DNA from: Eleginops maclovinus
Lineage: Eukaryota; Chordata; Actinopteri; Perciformes; Eleginopidae
Length of the DNA stretch: 64,000 nt
Direction: 5' to 3'
Assembly: GCF_036324505.1 (NCBI RefSeq)
Contig: NC_086355.1
Span: 25,726,518 to 25,790,517, forward strand
Shown: piece after piece, positions 48,160-59,835 of the stretch
How the letters are laid out: the number at the start of each line of letters is the position of its first letter
How positions within the stretch are numbered: position 1 is the stretch's first letter
Position numbers and translations under genes: made by a program
Notes under the pieces: model-generated
What the model saw: the letters and a program-made list of their open reading frames with translations, nothing else
Database searches by the model: none
What the model was told of the DNA's origin: nothing

Positions 48160-48362
48160 TGAATGTGTGTTGGCCCACCTTCTTTTAAATCCAACCAATA
48201 GTTGTCAGGAAATTTAAATGAAAACATTGCAGTAGTTTCAGCATACTGCTAACTCAATGACTCAAGCAGTCAATGTAGTTTTGAAAACCGCTTGTAGTTT
48301 TAATTTAAATTTCCTGACAACTATTGGTTGGATTTAAAAGAAGGTGGGCCAACACACATTCA
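48160..48362. repeat. Long near-perfect inverted repeat (foldback element)
   Basis: The left arm 48160-48220 (TGAATGTGTGTTGGCCCACC onward) and right arm 48303-48362 are reverse complements over about 59 bases without a mismatch. The loop is about 80 bp, and the arms continue imperfectly into it. No coding capacity. It looks like a recent MITE or foldback element. Confidence 0.88.
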
Positions 48363-48494
48363 TGTTCCCCTCATGATGAATTCATGTAGCATCACCATCC
48401 ACATGTTGTTAGCATGTAGCTTAAAGCACTGCTGTGTGTAAGAAGAAGAAGGAACCCTTACTGTTCCCACAGAGGGGAAATTTACATTTTGCAA

Positions 48495-48656
48495 TTGATC
48501 CATTCTAGTGTTAGGAGCACTGGGTTGCCCGGGGAGCAGTGTAGGGAACGGTGCCTTTCTCAGGGACACTTCGGTAGCACTTGTTCTTTCGGGGACTTGA
48601 CCGGTGACCCTCCGATTCCCAAGCCAAGTCCCTACAGACTTCGCCACAACCACCCC
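48495..48656 (-). mobile_element. tRNA-derived SINE
   Basis: On the minus strand the sequence reads GGTTGTGGCGAAGTCTGTAG and later GGTCACCGGTCAAGTCCCC, worn forms of RNA polymerase III A and B boxes spaced as in a tRNA. The body (AGCACTGGGTTGCCCGGGGA on the plus strand) is a widespread fish repeat, from memory. A 133-codon open frame through it is chance. Confidence 0.65.
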
Positions 48657-50895
48657 CAAAAATGTAGCAGTGAGAAGTCTAACAGATGCAATCATCACGT
48701 CTTGTTTTCTTCGCACAGGTTCCACCCCACACTCTTTTTTCACAAAGCAATGTAGCCACATGACAGCTCACACAGCTTCAGTGGAGCCTGAGGCCAGTCC
48801 ATTCTCGCTGTTAGGAAAAAGCAGACGTTTCCAGAGCAATGCTTGCTGTTGCTTAGCAGGGTCACTGCCTCAGCATCACAATGTCTCCTCAACAAGGAAA
48901 ACAAGAGGTACAGATAAACTGAAGAAAACACAGCCTTCTTTATATTATTCTGCTGCTCTTCTCCAACATGCACTCTTGGCATTATGTCATTGACAATGTC
49001 TCCTGTTGAAATTCAAAAAAACTTTGGCCTATAGAAAATGTTTGTATTGATTATTTTCAGCAGAACATACAGTATGGCAAATATATTGTGTGTGAATGTG
49101 GGCAGAATTTAGTTTAAATATGAACTTAAATTTCTTTCCCTGTTTTTTATAAATACTGTATATCATTTTTGGCTCCACTAACTGTCAAGAAACAGTTACT
49201 AACAGGCAAATACAAACTAAGGATGGTATATGTTTATATCTTAATTGGTGTTTTGTAACTATAGCTGTCAATTCAGTTAACATACTTAAGATCTCAGTTA
49301 CCATAGGGTGCTTGTCATAGACTCTATTAAAGGTCATAATAGTGGACGTGGACCCACTGGTTTTTGGACTACTGTTTTAATCGTCGAGGTTGCCGTATTG
49401 GTGGTTGCCATCTTGGTTTTTAGTCATCCACATCTATCTTTTTGACCAACAGATACACAACAGAGTGTACGTTTGGAACAACTTTAGGGAACCAAATTGT
49501 GACAATAAACTTTCATGAACTGAAAACACACTGTGAAGAGGTAAAAGTTTCTGGGTGTTTCAGAGACTGGTATCGGCCAGTCAATCACAATATATAGACT
49601 GCTTTATCGTCTAATTTACAATATTATTAATGGGATCATAAATTACCAAATGAGGATCATGCTATATTAAATAATACTTGAAAGTGGCATTTGGACCACA
49701 CTAAATCTCATGTTTAAAAGGTTTACTGAGGTAATACTTCAAGTGAGAAGTAGGGTGTTAATCAGTGTCTTCGCTTTTCAGACCCCAAGGTTAAAGGTTC
49801 TTTTAGGATCATGGGGAACATCATACATGCTCATGCGGAAAAGACTTAAGGCTAGTGCCATGCCACCTTAAAATGGATTAAACAAATTGTCATTGATGAC
49901 ATTAATCACTGTTATTGACCGAGGCAAAGCTTGCATCTGTTCAACGTTTGTGAGGACAGTATAGAAGGAGATGACATATACAGAGACTGAGAAAGACTTG
50001 GGGAAATTGCGTTCAGGGTCTTCAGCATGTTGTTTTCAGTGATTGTGATGATGAGTTAAATCTCTGTTTCCTTGTATCTTGACTTAAATATTTGTCCTTG
50101 TATATGTTGGGAATGGAGCTGTTGTGATGTAAGAAACATTTCAGACTTGATCTGACCATAATGTATTATCGTAAGGTATAGTATCGAATTGTACTGAATC
50201 TTATAAGAGGAGAACAAAATAGGGAAACGAAGGAGCCGGCCCTGCTGGGGATACTAAGGACCTACATGAGAGCGAAAGAAAGACAAAAGTGAAATAAAAG
50301 AGGATGCTGGCCATGTTTAAGGCTGTTTGGTGTGGAAATTCTTTATATCAAAACGTCCTTCCCTTTTCATGGTTCTCCACAAGTTGTTTTTGAGCTGAAC
50401 AGATTAAATGATGTACAGAAAAATATCTGAAATCATGTTGGATCCAGTTAACCATGCTTGTTGGAGACAAAATGATCCGTTGCAGGCTTTATATCTTCGT
50501 CAGTGTCACATTCTCTGTAGAGGGAACTTTGAATGGAGCTTTGTATATCTTGCTTCCATCCAGTCAAACGTCAGACGGGGAAAAAACCTGGAACATAACA
50601 CATCATCACACCACGTACCACTTAAAAAATGACACTTATTGGAAAAAAGCAACTCTATTAAAGGCAGTTTTCTACAGATTCTGACAGAGTGACGGAGGAG
50701 GATGTGTTGTTCTCTGTCATTTTAAAAAACATACAAAGGCTGATGTGAGAGCAGGCACCAACATCAAAGCTCAGTGTTAACTAACCTTAACAAACTGGTC
50801 ACTCGTACCGCTAACGCCAGTTTAGTTCGACTCTGCAGCTCTACACAGCTGTTTAGCTAATTGTTTTAGTTATTTCTAAGAACCAGCACCTTATC

Positions 50896-51945
50896 GTGGT
50901 GGAGAGGTTTGTGTGCCCCGATGAACCTGGGGGCTGTGTTGTCTGGAACCTTGTGTTCCTGGTAGGGTCTCCCATGGCAAATTGGTCTCAGGTAAGGGGC
51001 CAGATTAAGATTGGTTCAAAAGACCTCATGACAAACAAACATGAAAGCGAGGATACCCGGCCCGGAGGAAGCCCGGGGTCCCCTTCTGGAGCCAGGCCCA
51101 GAAGGAAGACTCGTCAGCGTGCGTCTGGTGGCCAGGCTTGCCATGGAGCCCGGCTGGGCACAGCCCGAAAAAGCAACGTGGGCAACACCTCCGCTTCCCT
51201 GTCCCGCGGGCCCACCACCTACGGGAAACAGCGATGGGGTCGGGTGCGCTGCCAGAAGGGTGGCAGTGAAAGCAGAGGGTCTCGACGGACCAGACTCAGG
51301 CGACAGAAGCTGGCTTTGGGGACGTGGAATGTCACCTCTCTGGGGGGGAAGGAGCCGGAGCTTGTGCGGGAGGTGGAGCGTTACCAGTTGGATCTGTTGG
51401 GGCTCACCTCTACGCACAGCGTCGGCTCTGGAACCTTACTTCTGGATAGGGGTTGGACTCTATTCTTCTCCGGAGTTGCCCAAGGTGTGAGGCGCCGAGC
51501 GGGTGTGGGGATACTCACAAGCCCCCGGTTGAGTGCCGCTTTGTTGGAGTTTACCTCAGTGGACGAGAGGGTCCTACGCCTGCGGGTCATGGGGGGGAAA
51601 ACTCTGACTGTTGTGTGTGCTTATGCACCAAACAGCAGTTCAGAGTATTCGGCCTTCTTGGAGACCCTGAAAGAAGTCCTGTATGGGGCTCCTGAAGGGG
51701 ACTCCTTAGTCTTGCTGGGAGACTTCAACGCACACGTGGGCAATGATGGAGACACTTGGAGGGGCGTGATTGGGAGGAACGGCCCCCTTGATCTGAACCG
51801 GAGTGGTGGTTTGCTACTGGACTTCTGTGCTAGTCCAGAGCACCCTAGGCAGAAGGTCCATGATCGATTTTGTTATCGTATCATCGGACCTGAGGCCGCA
51901 TGTTTTGGACACTCGGGTGAAGAGAGGGGCGGAGTTGTCAACTGA
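50896..51945 (+). pseudogene. LINE N-terminal region and AP-type endonuclease (copy 2)
   Basis: After a Gly/Arg-rich leader, [19 protein letters not shown] opens an apurinic-type endonuclease domain with [18 protein letters not shown]. The matching [17 protein letters not shown] and [12 protein letters not shown] motifs occur in the next frame from 51803. The frame is lost near 51835, and about 20 residues expected there are missing, so a small deletion is likely. The endonuclease would nick target DNA to prime reverse transcription. Confidence 0.82.
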
Positions 51946-54136
51946 TCACCATCTGGTGCTGAGTTGGGTCGAGTGGCAGGGGAAGCCTCTGGACAGACCT
52001 GGTAAGCCCAAACGTGTAGTGCGGGTGAACTGGGAACGTCTGGAGGAGTCCCAAGTCCAGGAGGCCTTCAACTCACACCTCCGGCGGAGCTTTTCAGGCA
52101 TCCCTGTGGAGGTTGGGGACATTGAACCAGAGTGGGCGGTGTTCAAAGCCTACATTGCCGAAGCTGCAGCGGGGAGCAGTGGCCTCAAGGTTTTAGGTGC
52201 CTCAAGGGGTGGCGATAACCCTCGAACCTCCTGGTGGACACCGGTGGTCAGGGAAGCCGTCCGACTGAAGAAGGAGGCCTTCCGGGATATGTTATCCCTG
52301 GGTACTCCTGACGCAGTTGCAAGGTATCGACGGGCCCGAAGGGCAGCAGCCTCAGCCGTGGCCGAGGCAAAGCAGCGGGTGTGGGAGAACTTAGGAGAAG
52401 CCATGGAGAACGACTTTCGGTCGGCACCAAAGTTGTTCTGGAAAACCGTCCGACACCTCAGGAGGGGGAAGCAGGGAACCATCCAAGCTGTGTACAGTAA
52501 GGATGGGACGCTGTTGACCTCAACTGATAGTGTGTTAGGGCGGTGGAAGGAGCACTTTGAGGAACTCCTGAATCCAACAACTCCGCCCTCTATGTTAGAG
52601 GCAGAGCTGGAGTATGAAGGGGGATCAATTCCGATCTCACGGGGGGAAGTCACTGAGGTAGTTAAACAGCTCCACAGTGGCAAAGCCCCGGGGTTAGATG
52701 AGATCCGGCCAGAAATGCTGAAGGCTCTGGGTGTTGAGGGACTGTCATGGTTGACACGTCTCATCAACATTGCGTGGAAGTCGGAAACAGTACCGAAGGA
52801 GTGGCAGACCAGAGTGGTGGTTCCTCTTTTTAAAAAGGGGGATCAGAGGGTGTGTGCCAATTACAGAGGCATCACATTACTCAGCCTCCCCGGGAAAGTT
52901 TACTCTAAGGTGCTGGAAAGGAGGGTCCGGCTGATTGTCGAACCTCAGATTGAAGAGGAACAATGCAGTTTTTGTACTGGTCGTGGAACGACGGACCGGC
53001 TTTTCACTCTCGCAAGGATCCTGGAGGAAGCCTGGGAGTACACTGATCCGGTCTACATGTGCTTTGTGGATTTGGAGAAGGCATATGACCGGGTTCCCAG
53101 GGAAATACTGTGGGAGGTGCTGCGGGAGTATGGGATGAGGGGGTCTCTACTCAGGGCCATCCAATCTCTGTACTCTCAAAGCGAGAGCTGTGTCCGGGTC
53201 CTCGGCAGCACGTCGGACCGATTTCCGGTGAGGGTTGGCCTCCGCCAGGGCTGTGCTTTGTCACCAATCCTGTTTGTGATATTCATGGACAGGACTTTGA
53301 GGCGTAGTCGTGGGGGAGGGGGTCTGCAGTTCGGTAGGCTAAGGATTGCACCACTGCTTTTTGCAGATGATGTGGTCCTAATGGCTTCATCGGTCTGTGA
53401 CCTTCAGCACTCACTGGATCGGTTCGCGGCCGAGTGGTAAGCGGCTGGGATGAGGATCAGCACCTCCAAATCTGAGGCCATGGTTCTCAGCAGGAAACCG
53501 ATGGACTGTCCACTACAGGTAGGGAATGAAGCCTTACCCCAAGTGAAGGAGTTCAAGTATCTCGGGGTCTTGTTCTCGAGTGAGGGAACAATGGAGCGTG
53601 AGATGGGCCGGAGAATCGGAGCAGCAGGAGAGGTACTGCAGTCGCTTTACCGCACCGTTGTGACGAAAAGAGAGCTGAGCCAGAAGGCAAAGCTCTCTGT
53701 CTACCGGGCCATCTTCGTTCATACCCTCACCTATGGTCATGAAGGATGGGTCATGACCGAAAGAACGAGATCGCGGATACAAGCGGCCGAAATGGGATTT
53801 CTCCGCAGGGTGGCTGGCATCTCCCTTAGGGATAAGGTAAGAAGCTCAGTCATCCGGGAGGGACTTTGAGTAGAACCGCCGCTCCTTCGTGTTGAAAGGA
53901 GCCAGTTGAGGTGGTTCGGGCACCGAGTGAGGATGCTACCTGGGCGCCTCCCTAGGGAGGTGTTCCAGGCACGTCCAGTTGGGAAGAGACCGAGGGGTAG
54001 ACCTAGGACCAGGTGGAGGGATTATATCTCTTCGCTGGCCTGGGAGCGTCTTGGAATCCCCCAGTCAGAGCTGGTTGATGTGGCCAGGGAAAGAGAAGCT
54101 TGCTCTCTGCTGGAGCTGTTACCTCCGCGACCCTGA
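51803..54136 (+). pseudogene. LINE endonuclease end and reverse transcriptase (copy 2)
   Basis: One frame runs through the end of the endonuclease, a linker, and the RT with SGKAPGLDEIRPEML, ANYRGITLLSLPGKVYSK, LRQGCALSPILFVIFMD and LLFADDVVLMASS. In-frame stops TAA (53438-53440) and TGA (53867-53869) break it, and the same frame continues to the C-terminal GRLPREVFQARPVGKRPRG. Copy 1 has sense codons at both points, so these are lesions of this copy. Confidence 0.88.
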
Positions 54137-55559
54137 CGGAAAAGCGGGAGAAGATGGATGGATGGATGGATGGATGGTTTTAGTTATGCTGCGTCCTGGA
54201 TAAAATATATATGTTGCTTTTGAAAGTCATTTTTAAAATACAACATTGTGTAACCTGCCAGATACAATGTATTAACAATGTCTCCGTAATAATGGAAAAA
54301 AGACAGAAGAAAGTCAGAACCTGAATGCACACAAAATCATCCTCCAAGGGATTTTATCGTCTCAATTTGAATCAATGGAACAATACATTAATATAGATTA
54401 GTTCATTTCATTTTGGCATCAGGGTAACCGTCTCACCTGTATTTCTCTCGGAGACATACTGCCCTCGAGCAAGGCTTCATTACTGACTGGGAGAGCAGGA
54501 GGATGTCCCAGGAATATAAACCTTCAGGGGCCCTGCAGGTTCCTGTGTTCACTATGTGGCAAATGTTTTGGGTGATTCTAAAAAATAAGGTTGTAAATAT
54601 GCACCACAAGGATCCAGGGCTCAGTAAAGTTTTCTTCACTGAAAGCAATGCTGAATACTTGTTTGTCTTTCCGTACGAAAAACGTTTTCTGTCCAAATAA
54701 ACATATGATCAGTATCACACTCCACTGATCCAGCGTCAGTCTAGAAGTACGACACATTTTTTGCTTGAACTTATCATTGAGGAGTAAATGCTGGCAAATA
54801 GGCCACTAATGTCACTTAGAGGGATGATGCAGCTTGTTCCTGATGAGCCCAGGCTGTTTTGATTATCTGTGGTTTGATTCGGACCAAGGGGACAGATCCT
54901 TTATGAAATGGCAGAATCATTCTTCAGGATAGTGGAGCCCTGCTTTGGTTCTACCTGTCACATCGGCTCATTGATCACAGTCCAGGCATTCATCTGGAAA
55001 ATTGCCACTGAGTCAGCAAAAATCAGTGCTCAGGGCTATATGCAGCTCTTACTGTATGTTGTTGATAAATCTTTACTATTATAATTATCATAATTTCACT
55101 CATGTCATGCTGAACCCTTTCACATAACTACAGTTATTACAGACACTAATATACTTACTGTTTCAAAAGCATGGGCAATAACACTCCACTAATCAGAAAG
55201 CAATTATACCAGATTATTGGAACAATGAATTGTCGGTCTTGCTGTAATTGGAGTGTGTGATTGAGTGTCATGGTGCAGTACAGTGAGGGAGAACACTAGA
55301 GCCATCATTTATACTGTTCAGAGTTCTGAATAGAAAAACAAAGTATGAAGTCTTTATACAAAATGTTTATGTTATAAATTAGTTAAAACATAAACATGAA
55401 CATTTCAAGAATGTGAAGGACAAAAATGTGAAGATTTAAAACATGCTGGATATTAATTATTATACAATACTTTGCCAAGAAATTCATATTTCTTTATTGT
55501 CAAAAGGAACCCCTACCAAATGTAGAGATTTTAGAGATAGCCCTAACAACCCCCCATAC

Positions 55560-56479
55560 CATCACAGATGCTGGCTGACAACAATCTGGATAGTCCTTTT
55601 CCTCTCTAGTCCGGAGGACATGACGTCCATGATTTCCAAAAACTATTTGAAGTGTGGACTCATCAGACCACAGCCCACTTTCCAAACTGCAACAGTCCAT
55701 CTCAGGTGATCTCGGGTTTAGAGAAGCTGGCAGCGCTTCTGGGTGTTGATATATGGCTTTGGCTTTGCATGGAAGACTTTTAGCTTGCACTTAAAGATGA
55801 AGCGAGGAACTGCGATAACTGACAACGGTTTTCTGAAGTGATCCTGAGCCCGCGCGGTAATATCCTTTGCAGAATGATGTTGGTTTTCAATTCTGTGCCA
55901 CCCAAGGCATCCAAGGTCAATGGCATTCAATGTTGGTTCCCGACCTTGCCGCTTACACGCAGAGATTTCTCCGGATTCTCTGAATCTTTTGATGATATTA
56001 TAGACTGTAGATGATAAAATCCCTAAATTCCTTGCAATTGTATGTTCATAATGCATTGTTCTTAAACTGTTGGACTTTGCTCACACAGTTGTTCACAAAG
56101 TGGTGAACCTCGCCCCATCCTTGCTTGTGAGCCACGGAGCCTTTCAGGATGCTTCTTTTATACCCTATCATGTCACTTACCTGTTTCACATTAACCTGTC
56201 ACCTGTGGAATGTTCCAAACAGGTGTTTATGAGCATTCCTCAACTTTCCCAGTGTTTTGATGCCCCTGTCCCAGCTTTATTGGAACGTGTTGCATGCTTC
56301 AAATTCAAAATGAGTGAACATTTGCAAAAAAAATAACGTTTCTCAGTTGGAAGATTACATATCTTGTCTTTGTAGTGTATTCAATTGAATATAGGTCGAA
56401 AACGATTTTTAAATCATTGTGTTCTGTTTTTATTTATGTTATACACAACATCCCAACTCCATTGATATTGGGGTTTGTA
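55560..56479 (-). mobile_element. Tc1/mariner-type transposon, truncated, with frameshifted transposase
   Basis: The minus strand has a CTACAAACCCC-type start (right end, 56479), then LSSTVYNIIKRFRESGEIS, the helix-turn-helix of Tc1-type transposases (56056-55718), then after a frameshift LWSDESTLQIVFGNHG and VLRTREEKDYPDC of the DDE catalytic domain (down to about 55570). The rest of the catalytic domain and the left terminal repeat are missing. It is clearly inactive. Confidence 0.85.
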
Positions 56480-57719
56480 GAAACAAAACCATTCCTGTAC
56501 CAAACAGCTGGTAGGGGGTGCAAGAGATCACATGATCGAGTTGGTCAGCCATGTGTAACTGGTCTTGTACAGCTAAACACAGTATCTTGATAGAATTAAT
56601 TCTCTTGTTTTAGTCCTAGATTAGTTCAATCATTTTACGCACACCACCATCTGTCCTGCGTATGCCTGAGGCAACATATTTAGGAAGGGCTACAGCCTTC
56701 AAGCTTGATAGACAGATGAGACGAACCACAATTGATAACATGAATAATTATTTACAATGTAATTATTACTTTTTTTTAGAAGTCATATTTTCATGGTCCT
56801 TTGTGATGGATGCATACATTTCATTTTGATTGACAGAAGACATTCTGAAGTAAAAGTTGTTCTAATTTTTCCTTGCCTAGAGGAGAACATAAGTAAAAAT
56901 TGGATCATTTTGCCCCACTCTCCCCTAATGTGTGACAAGCCTCTGTAGTCATTGCAGCGCAGGTGCTTCTGTTTGCTGCAGGGAGAGGGTTTACTGTGGC
57001 ACTATGGGCTTTCATCATCATCATTGATGCCCTTCAATTCCATCATTGGAAATGCCTCTGCAGATTCAAATTGAATAATCATGAGAAGTGAAGTATTTCC
57101 TCCAGAATGAATAGGTACCACCTGACTGAACACAAGAACCTCCTGAATGCATATTGTTTGAAAGCATACATCTATAGCATTACAACAATGAAATTTTAAT
57201 GACGGAGAAGATAAGTATGAAATCATAACCAATCTGTATGCTGAAGGGAAAGTAAAGAAATGAACCTCTTTACATGTTTGCTACATTATTATGCAACTGC
57301 CATATATATGTTGCCAGCTGTCAAAGCTGTTGACACAAGCTGTTAAAAAAAACCCAGAAAAATCATTTGACCCTGTATGATTCCTGCTTTTCATTTTCAC
57401 AACAGTGTTATTTTATTAAAATTATAAGTATGGTAAATGTTGTTCCTAAAGATTGTTTTTCATTTAACCAATGCATGTATATTATTTGTTTCATTTATAT
57501 ATCAGTGAATCCTACTTGGGTCCATACACTATAGAGTCAAAACGAAATATGTTACTAAAAGGTTATCAGAAGGTTATTAAATATAACTTAATAAATCTAG
57601 TAATATTAAAAGGGATCTATACTTTGCAGTATACTTTGGGTAAAAAGGGGTATATCAATCTATCACTGGGGCAATTAGGAAGAGTGAGTAGCTCACACAG
57701 AGTATCATCCTTTTCAGCT

Positions 57720-58190
57720 CTATAACTACTGTAGCTCCTTTCACCACGCAGACACAGGTCGGTTCTTTGAAACGGGCGTTTATGCTTAATGCTTTAGCCT
57801 CCCTCTTCCGTTACGCCGTGAGAACTATAGTAACAAACAAAATACATACACACATAGCCCAAACGTTAGCATAGCGTGCTACAAATACAAATATAAACAA
57901 GAAAATAAGACATGGCGCACACATAAACAATACCTTGTTGGCCGCTAGTCATGAAAGGAGATTCTTAAAATGTCTTCTTCTGCTAATATCACAATGCTAC
58001 AGCAGCTTCAATAAGGACGTCTGCCACGTTGTGCTTCACAGTACGTCACATAAAGGGCAGTACCAACACACAACGAACAAACATTGGTTCCGAGGCACAA
58101 AAACCACAGAAACACAGTCACGATGCACTGGCAAACAGGGCACAAACTGCCTTCTAAACCATGCTACACTTCAACTACATTGATATAACA
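57720..58190. other. Compositionally distinct block, unidentified
   Basis: This stretch has more CpG (TTCCGTTACGCCGTGAG, GGACGTCTGCCACGTTGTGC) than the AT-rich flanks and no clear open frame or terminal repeats. It may be an old mobile-element fragment; I do not recognise it. Confidence 0.3.
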
Positions 58191-58560
58191 TAAGTACTTA
58201 TTTATTTAACTTATTATGAAATTAATTATATCTTAAATGAGGCAACTTTGTTATGTCACTTACACCTAGCCTGAGCTAACCTTCATTAAACTATAAAAAC
58301 TATATCAGCCAGTAATTAAATGTTAATTATCCCTACTTCCCTGCAAACACGTTTTGTCACCAGATAATGAGATATAAAAGGGTTGAACTTTTGCATTTTA
58401 AACAACATTTTATTTATTAAACAAACATATTTATTGATGCTTTCAGTTATCTTTTCGAATATCCATTTTACTCTGAACTGTACAGGAAATTAAAATTGCA
58501 ACACTGGGATGAGTCAATGATCTAGCAACCGTAATATTGATCTACATTCTTTCTCGTCAG

Positions 58561-58645
58561 ACATTGGATGAAGTTGAGCTGAAAGTCTGTCCTGTGGATG
58601 ATAAGCAACCTGTAACGAAGGCAAACATTATCAAAGCCTGTGACA
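58561..58645 (+). other. Candidate isolated exon
   Basis: CTTTCTCGTCAG before and GACA|GTGAGT after frame 85 bp that reads TLDEVELKVCPVDDKQPVTK then ANIIKACD without a stop. It starts in phase 0 and ends in phase 1. It could be an exon of an unrecognised gene or of a transposon; no family match is known to me and no partner exon was found. Confidence 0.3.
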
Positions 58646-59309
58646 GTGAGTACAAATATCCCTTGAAGCCACACACACATCAGAAGAGAGTAAACAGAAG
58701 AACCGTGGATGATTTACACCCAGTGACGGTGTAAAGGAGCTTTTGTTGATTGAAGTTTTGGCATATCAATTGCATAATAATGAGTTGTTGAGTTGCCAGA
58801 TGGGTCTGTTTAACTCTTAGCCAACTCTCAGGCCAACTAGTGCCAGGCAGACCAATAAAAACAAAACAATTTTTAAGTTTGAATTAAAAATGTTGGGCCT
58901 AACTTGAGCCATGAAGATTAAGTGACTTCAACCAGAGATGAAATAAAGATTGTTCCTACTTTTAACAATTGCATTGGATTCATTATATCTTATCCACAAA
59001 ATCCTCTCAGACAAATATTTTACGTTATTTACGAGTCTTTGAGGCACAAATGGAGTGATTTCCCCTCCCACTGCAAACAGAGAAGGAAGTGACTGGTAAT
59101 GTTTGGTAAAAATCCAGGAAGATTGTGAACAAATTCATTTGCAGGCTCACAGATAATGCTTAAAGCATTGAAAACTATTCTGTTAGGGATGTTTTAATTG
59201 TCCAGGTCCTTAAAGGATTGTAAAACATCTGGTGCTGGTGGCATAATGAATCTTTTTAAGTATGGAGATGAAATGGTCAGATTTTCTGCCTGCAGAGCAT
59301 GGTCTACAA

Positions 59310-59450
59310 CATTGGTGTCAAACTCAACTCATCGCGGGCCACATAAGCATTATGGTTTTTTGGGCCCCCCCTCCAGACCGGCCCGTGTGCAATTGCTCCC
59401 ATTGCTACCCCTCCAGAACCGGCCCTGGTGTAACCCACATGAAATATAGG
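59310..59450. mobile_element. Probable hAT end fragment
   Basis: CATTGGTGTCAAACTCAACT followed by CGGGCCACAT resembles the left end of a common fish hAT family (CAGTGGTGTCAAACTCA). No matching right end was located. Confidence 0.45.
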
Positions 59451-59477
59451 GCTACTAGACCCCTTTATGTCATAGAT

Positions 59478-59660
59478 GCAGAGATGGAGTACTCGAGTCC
59501 TGGACTTGGACTCGAGTGCCGATTTTCGGGACTCGTGACTCGACTCGGTCTCGCGCACTGATGGACTCGGACTCGAACTCGTGAATTCTCGCATATGAGG
59601 ACTCGGACTTGTACTCGCACATTGACGATCGTACTTGGACTTGGACTCGAACAAGTTTTG
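59478..59660. repeat. GACTCG-rich degenerate repeat
   Basis: Many imperfect copies of the hexamer GACTCG or GGACTTGGACTCG occur over about 180 bp. The block resembles a known type of fish dispersed repeat, from memory. Open frames here come only from the repeat. Confidence 0.6.
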
Positions 59661-59835
59661 TCTCAAGTCCGGATAGGCCTATACTCAGCCCCAGGCTTGT
59701 ACAGCAGAGACACAAGTTCCCATACCGTGCGCCCCCCGCATTGTGCTGCGTGCTTTCAAAGAAAGAGCAGAAAAAAATACTCTTTCTGTGAAAGGACGAT
59801 GATCTAAAGTTCTGTTACATTCTTTACTATCGGTA

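Larger units (their letters stand above)
50874..54176 (+). mobile_element. Rex3-like (RTE-type) LINE, copy 2, near full length
   Basis: 3,303 bp flanked by an exact 11-bp duplication GTTTTAGTTAT (50863-50873 and 54177-54187). It starts TTCTAAGAACCAGCACC, close to the start of copy 1, so both appear to reach the 5' end. It encodes endonuclease then reverse transcriptase and ends in GATGGATGGATGGATGGATG immediately after the stop, the tail style of Rex3. Several lesions make it non-functional. Confidence 0.9.

Noticed and set aside
48590..48656. Functional tRNA gene on the minus strand
   Set aside because: The A and B boxes are degenerate and the stems do not pair fully, so it is the head of a SINE.
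48360..48761. 133-codon minus-strand open frame
   Set aside because: It crosses a tRNA-derived SINE and a foldback arm; its composition is that of repeat sequence.
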